From Paenarthrobacter sp. Z7-10 (GTDB taxonomy: Bacteria > Actinomycetota > Actinomycetes > Actinomycetales > Micrococcaceae), in NCBI RefSeq assembly GCF_026932795.1, contig NZ_JADPVH010000002.1, positions 1 to 64,000 on the forward strand: a stretch of DNA of 64,000 bases, given 5' to 3'. Positions 48,941-55,050 of this stretch are shown one piece after another. Numbering within the stretch: the stretch's first letter is position 1; each line of letters begins with the position of its first letter. The notes beneath the pieces were generated by a model, which was not told where the DNA came from, made no database searches, and saw nothing but the letters and a program-made list of their open reading frames with translations. The translations under genes were made by a program, and so were the position numbers.

Positions 48941-49549
48941 CTTGGGAGGATCCACCTCGGGAACGAAGATCGTGGTCAGGTACATGGGCTTGGGCTTCTC
49001 TGCCGCGTCCGGGGAGTGCGTCAGCTTGCGGTAGCGCTCCACCAGTTGGTGATATTCGGCCGTAAATTCCTTGGCCTCGGCCTCCGTAACTTTCAGCTTC
49101 GATGAGGCCAGCATCAACGACGTTGGTGCCGGCCCGCCGCTGGCTTCGGCCTGGGCAAGCGCGCGGTTGATCCGGTCGCGTGTGGCGTTCAATGTCACAT
49201 CGATCAGTGTGGAGCCAACCAGATCCGACGCACTGGTGCGGTCCCCCACCGTCAGAGTTTCGCCGGCAGCCTTCCAGCGCCGTTCCCGACCGTCCCCCGC
49301 CGAGGCCGCGCGCAGCACGTATCCCCATTTTTCCAATGCGCGCAGGTGATAGCTCATGGCGCTGGGCGTCAGTCCAAAACTGCGGGCCAGTTCCGTTGCG
49401 GTATACGTCTCATCGGAGCCAAAGAGTTCATCAATGACATCGAGTCGCACCTTGTGGGCCAGCGCACGGATGGCCTGCGGATCAGTGATGTTCACGACGC
49501 TGCGTTCGGTGTCCCGGGATAGCTGCTCCGGATCCTGCTGAGCTGTCAT
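48938..49549 (-). CDS. ArsR-like helix-turn-helix regulator of the adjacent MFS gene
   Basis: A 203-residue winged-helix protein: IRALAHKVRLDVIDELFGSD then YTATELARSFGLTPSAMSYH is the DNA-binding unit, with LRALEKWGYVLRAASAGDG as the wing. A C-terminal helical region (SLMLASSKLKVTEAEAKEFT onward) probably mediates dimerisation or ligand binding. Proteins of this type usually sit divergent from an MFS exporter and repress it, as here. TATGCT 6 nt before the ATG predicts a leaderless transcript. The stop codon lies within palindrome D. Confidence 0.9.
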   Translation of the reverse strand: MTAQQDPEQLSRDTERSVVNITDPQAIRALAHKVRLDVIDELFGSDETYTATELARSFGLTPSAMSYHLRALEKWGYVLRAASAGDGRERRWKAAGETLTVGDRTSASDLVGSTLIDVTLNATRDRINRALAQAEASGGPAPTSLMLASSKLKVTEAEAKEFTAEYHQLVERYRKLTHSPDAAEKPKPMYLTTIFVPEVDPPK

Positions 49550-49555
49550 GGCTCA

Positions 49556-49561
49556 AGCATA
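49556..49561 (-). promoter_or_regulatory. -10 box TATGCT, leaderless start of HTH gene
   Basis: On the minus strand TATGCT ends 6 nt before the ATG at 49549. Confidence 0.55.
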
Positions 49562-49581
49562 ACGAAATCTGAAACAAACGC

Positions 49582-49610
49582 TTGACAACGAATATGTGAA
49601 AGATTAGTTT
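49582..49610 (+). promoter_or_regulatory. MFS promoter, TTGACA-17-TAGTTT, leaderless
   Basis: TTGACA at 49582-49587 and TAGTTT at 49605-49610 are separated by 17 nt. The -10 ends 7 nt before the ATG at 49618, so the mRNA should begin at or near the start codon. This is the best -35/-10 pair I can see in the window. Confidence 0.7.
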
Positions 49611-49643
49611 CACACTTATGAAAGATTTGCTTCATAAGTGTGA
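49595..49643. promoter_or_regulatory. Two palindromic operators at the MFS promoter and start codon
   Basis: TGTGAAA-GATTAG-TTTCACA (49595-49614) spans the -10 box. A second palindrome with perfect 13-bp arms and an 8-nt loop (49610-49643, arm TCACACTTATGAA) covers the transcription and translation start. They are the likely binding sites of the divergent HTH regulator. Confidence 0.7.
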
Positions 49644-51105
49644 GCCGGCTGGTTATCATCCCCTTTCCCCGAAAGTCCCAGCGTCACGGCCAAAGTCCCT
49701 GCTCATGAACCGGGACTTCCTGATCGCCAGCAGCTCCCGATTCCTGGGCAGCGTGGGCTACGGCGCCGTCGTCGTGTCGATTCTGCTGCACATCCAGGCC
49801 AGCGCCGGGGACAGCCGGCACGGTGCTTGGGCCGTGACGTTCTTTCTGCTCATTTCCACGTTGCCCATGGTCCTGCTCGCCCCATGGGCCGGACGGCTCG
49901 CAGATACACACGACTCCAAGCGGCTTGCCACGGGCGCCTCTGTAGCCAGCGCCGCGGCCGTTGCAGCAATGGCCATCAGCATGCGGTTGTTCAGCGATTA
50001 TCTGCCGGCGCTGTTCGTTCTGACGTTTGTGCTGGAGGCTTCACTGGCGGTGGCCAGTCCCACCTGGCCGGCCCTGCTTCCGCGGATTGTGGGCGAGGAG
50101 CGGACGCCGCGGGCAATGGGGAGCATGCAGGCCACCCTGATGCTGGCCCAGATGGCCGGTCCAGCCGCGGGCGGAATCCTGGTGGGCAACGGTGGCACCG
50201 CTTTCAGTTTTTGGACGGCCGGTGGCTGTTATCTGCTGCTGGCTCTGGGTGCGTTGTCCATCAGGACCCGGCGCAACGGTGCCGCTGGACGCACCGACGC
50301 GGCCAAACCACGCCTGTTGGACGGGCTGCGGATTGTCAACCGGGACCGGCTGCTGCGTTTCGTGCTGATCGGTTCGCTGTTCATCATCCTCAGTGCCGAG
50401 GCCATCAACGTACTGGAAGTTTTCCTGGTCCGGGAAACCCTAGGCGCCTCGGCCGCGCAGTACGGACTACTGTCCGCGGTCATGGGCGCTGGCCTGGTGT
50501 CCGGGTCCTTGTCCGCGGGCAGAATCAGCACGGAGAAGCTGCGGCTTAAGGCCTTTCTGGCCTCCGCCGCCGGCGCGTCGATTCTGCTGATCCTGATGGG
50601 TCTGGCACCGAATCTGGCTGCGCTCTATATCTTCAGCTGCATCGCCGGCGTCAATCTGGGTGTCCTCAACGCCACTTTTGGTGCCCTGATCATTCTGCGC
50701 ACCCCGGAAGCCCACCGCGGGCAGGTTTCGGCCATCGTGATGGGTCTGACCAGGGCCGTATCCATCGGCGCGCTGGGCGTCGGCGGCCTGCTGGGGAGCC
50801 TTTTCGATCCGCGCACCGGCTTCGTGTTCTGTGGCGCGGCGACGCTGCTTGCTTCGGCGGTGATCACCGTGCTGATTGCCGCCCGCCGCCCGGAAGTGGA
50901 CGTTCCTGCCGCTTGGGTTGGACCGGCCGACGACGGCGGTGCAGCCGCGCGGGCGCACGACGGTGCGAGTTCAGCGGCAGCCGAATCAGCGCGAGGCAAT
51001 CTCCGCCGGGAGCAGGAAACCGTCGAGCACCAGGTTGCGGACGTCGTGCAGCAATTGGACAGTGAAGTTCCGGGACCCGTCTGCGCCGTCGTCCCGGTTA
51101 AGTAG
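49618..51105 (+). CDS. MFS transporter
   Basis: A major facilitator transporter of 495 residues with about 12 membrane segments. The motif-A-like loop is MVLLAPWAGRLADTHDSKRL, and GSMQATLMLAQMAGPAAGGI is the MFS3-type (MacrolideA/EntS-like) helix. Likely substrates are drugs or small hydrophobic compounds; the direction is probably export. The start at 49618 is supported by the -10 spacing; an alternative ATG at 49705 (MNRDFLIASSSRFLG) gives a more typical N-terminus. The last 40 residues are not hydrophobic and run antisense through the end of the methyltransferase gene, so the natural stop may have been lost. Confidence 0.88.
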   Translation: MKDLLHKCEPAGYHPLSPKVPASRPKSLLMNRDFLIASSSRFLGSVGYGAVVVSILLHIQASAGDSRHGAWAVTFFLLISTLPMVLLAPWAGRLADTHDSKRLATGASVASAAAVAAMAISMRLFSDYLPALFVLTFVLEASLAVASPTWPALLPRIVGEERTPRAMGSMQATLMLAQMAGPAAGGILVGNGGTAFSFWTAGGCYLLLALGALSIRTRRNGAAGRTDAAKPRLLDGLRIVNRDRLLRFVLIGSLFIILSAEAINVLEVFLVRETLGASAAQYGLLSAVMGAGLVSGSLSAGRISTEKLRLKAFLASAAGASILLILMGLAPNLAALYIFSCIAGVNLGVLNATFGALIILRTPEAHRGQVSAIVMGLTRAVSIGALGVGGLLGSLFDPRTGFVFCGAATLLASAVITVLIAARRPEVDVPAAWVGPADDGGAAARAHDGASSAAAESARGNLRREQETVEHQVADVVQQLDSEVPGPVCAVVPVK

Positions 51106-52638
51106 CGCCGCCAGCGCCCCGATGATTTGTCCGACGGAAAGGTCACCGTCGCAGGCGGAGGCAAAACCGGCCAACTCGGTGCTGAGCAGCGTGGTCCGGC
51201 GCAAGCCAGCGCCCTGCCGCAACAAGATCACCCCCGGATGCTCCGCACCGGGCCTTTGATGACGCTCTTCGGTGACATCGCCGGCCACTACCAAGTGCTC
51301 GCCGGCCAGCCCGTCGAGGGTACCGGCGTCCCGATCCAGAGCGGCAAGCCAGTCGGCTCGCTCCACCTGCTGGCCCAGATGCGGCCCGATGGGCTGTTCG
51401 ATCGGATGCGGAATCTCTTCGAAGCGGCGGATGAATGGTGCGGCACCAGCGGGGACGGCGCGCAGCCAAATCATGCCGAAGCCGATTCCCGTAACCGCAC
51501 GGGAGGCGAAATCCTGCAGATATTCCCGGTAGGAAGCGGCGTACAGATTGCGATCGCGGCCCTCAGAGGCATCCTGCAGCCAGGTCTCGGCATACTGCCC
51601 GGGTTCCAGCACTTCGCGCTGGATGAACCAGGCATCGGCCGTCGACCGCAGCCAAGACTCCGGACGCAGCGACCAGGAGCCGGCAGCCTCCGCCGAACCG
51701 GCGCCCTGAATCTCCCAGTTCCCCAGCAGCTGCGCCGTTCCGCCCGGGGCCAGCACGCTGGGCAGTCCGTGCACCAGGGCAGCGACAATTTCGTCGCCCG
51801 CAAGGCCGCCATCGCGATAGGTGAACTGGTCCCCGGCGGTCTCCGTACTGTTTCGCGGCGTGATCACAAACGGCGGGTTCGACACCACCAGGTCGAACTT
51901 TTCGCCGGCCACCGGTTCAAGCAAGCTGCCCAGACGCAGCTCCACCCGCACAGCCAAATTGTCCCTTTCGATGCCCAGTTGCGGGGCGTTGAGCAGCAGG
52001 TTGAACCTGCTGAAGGCGAGCGCCCGGGCGGATATATCGGTGGCCACCACGTGACGGGCATGACTGAGCAGGTGGAATGTCTGGATGCCGCAGCCTGTGC
52101 CCAGGTCCAGCGCCCGTTCCACTGGCCGCCGAACGGTGCTCTGGGCCAGCGTCAGGGAAGCCTGGCCGATGCCCAGCACGTGATCCCGGCGGAGCACCCC
52201 CGTGCGCTGATGGGCGCCCAGATCGCTGGCGATCCACAGCTCAACATCTCCGCTGCCATCGCGTTCCGCGGCCCAACCGTAGGGGCGCAGGTCGACCGCG
52301 GCCCGAACCGCACCGGAAGGGTCGTCCTCGATCAGCCCTAGAAACCGAAGGGAGTCCAATCCCGTGGACGGAAAGGCCGCCGCGACCGCGGCGGGGCTGA
52401 CCGGTTCGGCAAGCAGCCACAGCCGGACCGCCGCAGCCAGCCCGCCGTCGTCGTCGGCCGACGCGAGCAGGGCCGGGATCAGCTGATCGCGGTCCAGTGC
52501 CCGGTGAGCTTCTTCACCGAGCAAGGCCCGGACCCCCTCCACCGTGTAATCGAGCGCGGCCAGATCCTCGGCCAAGGTCTGAAGCACACCCAGGTCGGAG
52601 CTATTCGGGGCGTCGTGGACATCTGCAAAGTCGGTCAC
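50986..52638 (-). CDS. SAM-dependent methyltransferase with N- and C-terminal extensions
   Basis: A 550-residue class I methyltransferase. Residues 1-150 are an N-terminal helical domain, the core has the SAM motif ALDLGTGCGIQTFHLLSHA and the catalytic NPPF in LVVSNPPFVITP, and the last 180 residues form a separate C-terminal domain. The NPPF motif is shared by N6-adenine and N5-glutamine methyltransferases acting on DNA, rRNA or release factors, so the target is a nitrogen on nucleic acid or protein. The same long form occurs near topA in Actinobacteria as I recall it. TAGACT 7 nt before the GTG predicts a leaderless mRNA. It overlaps the MFS gene on the opposite strand by 120 bp. Confidence 0.88.
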   Translation of the reverse strand: MTDFADVHDAPNSSDLGVLQTLAEDLAALDYTVEGVRALLGEEAHRALDRDQLIPALLASADDDGGLAAAVRLWLLAEPVSPAAVAAAFPSTGLDSLRFLGLIEDDPSGAVRAAVDLRPYGWAAERDGSGDVELWIASDLGAHQRTGVLRRDHVLGIGQASLTLAQSTVRRPVERALDLGTGCGIQTFHLLSHARHVVATDISARALAFSRFNLLLNAPQLGIERDNLAVRVELRLGSLLEPVAGEKFDLVVSNPPFVITPRNSTETAGDQFTYRDGGLAGDEIVAALVHGLPSVLAPGGTAQLLGNWEIQGAGSAEAAGSWSLRPESWLRSTADAWFIQREVLEPGQYAETWLQDASEGRDRNLYAASYREYLQDFASRAVTGIGFGMIWLRAVPAGAAPFIRRFEEIPHPIEQPIGPHLGQQVERADWLAALDRDAGTLDGLAGEHLVVAGDVTEERHQRPGAEHPGVILLRQGAGLRRTTLLSTELAGFASACDGDLSVGQIIGALAALLNRDDGADGSRNFTVQLLHDVRNLVLDGFLLPAEIASR

Positions 52639-52645
52639 GAACTCA

Positions 52646-52651
52646 AGTCTA
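52646..52651 (-). promoter_or_regulatory. -10 box TAGACT, leaderless start of methyltransferase
   Basis: On the minus strand TAGACT ends 7 nt before the GTG at 52638. Confidence 0.5.
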
Positions 52652-52675
52652 AAGTCAGGGGTTGCGGTCGGGGTT

Positions 52676-52681
52676 TACGAT
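52676..52681 (+). promoter_or_regulatory. -10 box TACGAT of the PheRS-like leader
   Basis: TACGAT ends 6 nt before an ATG at 52688 that opens a 23-codon reading frame. The spacing equals that of the leaderless genes in this window, so transcription probably starts at this small frame, 136 bp before the main gene. Confidence 0.45.
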
Positions 52682-52687
52682 GGAAGC

Positions 52688-52759
52688 ATGCATCAGCAGC
52701 AGCGATTTCCCAGCCCTCGGCCGTTTACCGGCCGGACGGGCTGTTCGCTGACGCGCTGA
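52688..52759 (+). CDS. Possible 23-residue leader peptide upstream of PheRS-like gene
   Basis: A small open frame MHQQQRFPSPRPFTGRTGCS then LTR, stop TGA at 52757-52759. It contains two Phe codons, the second inside the loop of a GC hairpin (52718-52734). It ends 64 bp before the main start and is in a different frame. Support is the leaderless-type -10 box and its place ahead of a PheRS-like gene; codon content alone would not justify it. Confidence 0.3.
   Translation: MHQQQRFPSPRPFTGRTGCSLTR
52718..52734 (+). promoter_or_regulatory. Hairpin CGGCCG-tttac-CGGCCG in the leader
   Basis: Perfect 6-bp GC stem with a 5-nt loop containing the second Phe codon of the leader frame. Ribosome position on the leader would decide whether it folds. 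Confidence 0.5.
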
Positions 52760-52771
52760 GTCCACCGGCAC

Positions 52772-52806
52772 AGTGGCCGAGGGTGAAACTTCCCCTTTCA
52801 GCCACT
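52772..52806 (+). promoter_or_regulatory. Second leader hairpin next to the ribosome site
   Basis: AGTGGC pairs GCCACT and an inner TGAAA pairs TTTCA round CTTCCCC, with a 6-nt bulge on the left side. It ends 4 nt before the AAAGGA ribosome site of the PheRS-like gene, so it could affect translation or transcription of that gene. Confidence 0.5.
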
Positions 52807-52823
52807 CTCCAAAGGACTTTGCC

Positions 52824-54024
52824 ATGTATTCCCCTCCCAATACACATACTTCCTCGTCAGCTGCCCTGACGCCCCGGCTTCAGCCAGCAGCACGCTACCT
52901 GTCGCTGACCGAAATCAATGCCGCGCTTGCGCTGCGCGACCTCAGTGATCCGGCGCAGGGCGATCATGCCACGCAGCTGATCCTGGACGGCGTGCTCGAC
53001 GCGCTCAAGGATGCGTGGGGCGTGCCGACCCAGCTGCACCGGCATAATCCGCTGGTGGCCACCCGGGACAACTACGACCGACTCGGTTACAGCTCCGGCG
53101 CCGCGACGCGGGATTCGCGCTATTCCCAGCACGTCAGTCCGACCGTGATGCTGCGCAGCCATACTTCCGCAGGCGTCCCAGCGCTGCTGGATGCGCTGGC
53201 GTCGGAGCGGGATAGTTATGACGTCCTGCACGCGCTGCCGGGGATGGTGTATCGCCGTGACAGTGTGGACCGAACGCATGTTGGCACGCCGCATCAGCTG
53301 GATTTATGGCGGCTCCGGGCCCGCGGTCTGCTGGGGTTGGCGGACATGCAGCAGCTGATGGCATCGGTGGTGGCCGCCGTGCTGCCCGGAGCCCGTTGGC
53401 GCGCCGTGCCGACGGCCCACTCCTATACCGTGCACGGCCATCAGCTTGATGTCCTGGTGGACGGCAACTGGCTGGAACTGGCGGAGTGCGGCCTAGTGGC
53501 GGCACCGATCCTCCGGGCGGCCGGGGTGGATCCGCGCCGTTGGTGCGGTCTTGCCTTGGGCTTAGGTTTGGACCGGGCGTTGATGCTGCGCAAGGACATC
53601 CCGGACATCCGCTTGCTGCGCTCGCCGCATCCCCGGGCGCAGGAACAGCTGCAGGATCTCCTGCCGTGGCGGCACGTCTCGGTGATGCCGCCCATGCACC
53701 GGGATCTGTCCCTGCTTTGCAGCGCGGACGCTGCTTTGCAGCGCGGACGACGACGTCGAAACGCTCGGCGATGCCGCCCGGGAAGCGCTGGGGACCGACT
53801 CGGCCGTGCTGGCGTCCCTGGTGGTTCGTGCGGTTACGCCTGCCGCGGAGCTGCCGGCCGCCGCCGTCGAGCGGTTGCAGCCCAAGCCGGGACAGAACAA
53901 CGTCCTGGTGCGGCTGACGCTGCAGGCCCTGGACCGAACCCTGACCATCGGGGAGGCGAATGCCCTGCGGGACCGGGTCTACCGCGCACTGCATTCCGGC
54001 CCGGTGTTGGAGCTGACTGCCTGA
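52824..54024 (+). pseudogene. Single-chain PheRS-like synthetase, frameshifted by a 19-bp duplication
   Basis: Class II aminoacyl-tRNA synthetase related to PheRS alpha. Motif 2 is VMLRSHTSAGVPALL to MVYRRDSVDRTHVGTPHQLD (about residues 108-160) and motif 3 is GLALGLGLDRALMLRKDIPD (242-261). After residue 300 the frame shifts; removing one copy of an exact 19-bp tandem repeat (53712-53749) restores VETLGDAAREALG to NVLVRLTLQALDRTL and a 393-residue protein. This tail is a ferredoxin-fold anticodon-binding (FDX-ACB) domain, so the intact product has core plus anticodon domain in one chain, like mitochondrial PheRS. As sequenced the frame runs on into the gene on the other strand. AAAGGA precedes the ATG. 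The standard pheST pair should exist elsewhere. Confidence 0.8.
53712..53749 (+). repeat. Exact 19-bp tandem duplication in the PheRS-like gene
   Basis: CTGCTTTGCAGCGCGGACG occurs twice without a gap or mismatch. The unit is 19 bp, so one extra copy shifts the frame by +1 and disrupts the C-terminal domain. Loss of one copy by slippage would restore the gene. Confidence 0.97.
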
Positions 54025-54039
54025 GTCGCACTGCGGGTC

Positions 54040-54071
54040 GCCGGCGGCTGGACGTCATGCCATCCGCCGGC
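54040..54071. terminator. Hairpin between convergent PheRS-like gene and trhO
   Basis: GCCGGCGG pairs with CCGCCGGC over a 16-nt loop. No T-run follows on either strand, so termination would be weak or Rho-assisted. Confidence 0.35.
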
Positions 54072-54078
54072 ACCTGGG

Positions 54079-54972
54079 TCAGGCGCTGCAGCCCTGCGGG
54101 CAAAGCAGCGTGTCAGCGCTGCTGGCACAATCGCTGCAGTACAGTGCCAGATTGCGGCAGCTGGGATTGGAACAGTTTTCGAATTTGTTGGTTGGCGTGC
54201 TGCAACGCACGCAGTGTCCGAGAGTGCGGGCCTGGTCGCTGAATTCCAAATGCATCCGCTTATCGAAAACGTACAGCGAACCTTCCCACAGTCCTTCATC
54301 CTTGAACGTCTCGCCGTACCGAACGATGCCGCCGTCGAGCTGGTAGACCTCTTTGAATCCCCGGTTAATCATTAAGGAACTCAGCACCTCACAGCGGATG
54401 CCACCTGTGCAATAGGTGACCACCGGCTCGTCCTTGAGCGCATCGTATTTGCCTGAGTCCAGCTCCCGGATGAAGTCTGCCGTGGTGGCGACATCCGGCA
54501 CCACGGCATTTTTGAACCTGCCGATCTGCGCCTCGAAGGCGTTCCTGCCGTCAAAGAAGACAACCTCCTTCCGGCTGGCCCGCTTCTGCGCCACGAGCTC
54601 ATGCAGTTCCTCAGGTGCAAGGTGGGTGCCGCCGCCCAGCACGCCGCCCGCATCCACCTGCAGCTCCCCCGGCGCTCCAAAGCTGACGATTTCATCCCTG
54701 ACCTTGACGCTCAGGCGCGGGAAGTCGTCGGCCGACCCCGCGGAGAACTTGGCGTCAAGATTCCGGAAGCCAGCGTAGCCGCGGGCAATTTTCAGATACT
54801 GCTTGATGGCGTTCAGGTCCCCGCCAACAGTGGCATTGATGCCGTCGCCGGAGATCAGGATGCGGCCCCGCAGCTGAAGTTTTTCGCACAGTGTGCGCTG
54901 CCAGAGCCGAATAGCTTCCGGGTCCGGCAGCGGGGTAAAGACGTAAAAAAGCACGATTCGATTCAAAGCCAC
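54079..54972 (-). CDS. trhO: tRNA uridine-34 hydroxylase (rhodanese-like, TrhO)
   Basis: TrhO uses molecular oxygen to hydroxylate uridine 34 in tRNA anticodons, the first step to 5-methoxyuridine-type wobble bases. The 297-residue protein has the N-terminal UPF0176-type domain ([40 protein letters not shown]), a rhodanese domain with catalytic Cys in [18 protein letters not shown], and a Cys-rich C-terminal tail ([20 protein letters not shown] then [10 protein letters not shown]) that likely binds zinc. A TAGGCT box 7 nt before the GTG predicts a leaderless mRNA. It converges on the PheRS-like gene. Confidence 0.93.
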   Translation of the reverse strand: MALNRIVLFYVFTPLPDPEAIRLWQRTLCEKLQLRGRILISGDGINATVGGDLNAIKQYLKIARGYAGFRNLDAKFSAGSADDFPRLSVKVRDEIVSFGAPGELQVDAGGVLGGGTHLAPEELHELVAQKRASRKEVVFFDGRNAFEAQIGRFKNAVVPDVATTADFIRELDSGKYDALKDEPVVTYCTGGIRCEVLSSLMINRGFKEVYQLDGGIVRYGETFKDEGLWEGSLYVFDKRMHLEFSDQARTLGHCVRCSTPTNKFENCSNPSCRNLALYCSDCASSADTLLCPQGCSA

Positions 54973-54979
54973 GCATTTA

Positions 54980-54985
54980 AGCCTA
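54980..54985 (-). promoter_or_regulatory. -10 box TAGGCT, leaderless start of trhO
   Basis: On the minus strand TAGGCT ends 7 nt before the GTG at 54972. Confidence 0.5.
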
Positions 54986-55050
54986 CGTCCTGCCGCGGAC
55001 CGGCACGCGCCGCGCCTAACCGGTTTCGGTGCGGATGAAAGAATGGTTCA

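Noticed and set aside
53744-54242. Extended arginine-rich C-terminus of the PheRS-like protein after residue 300
   Set aside because: It is the out-of-frame product of the 19-bp duplication and overlaps trhO; the FDX-ACB domain is in the other frame.
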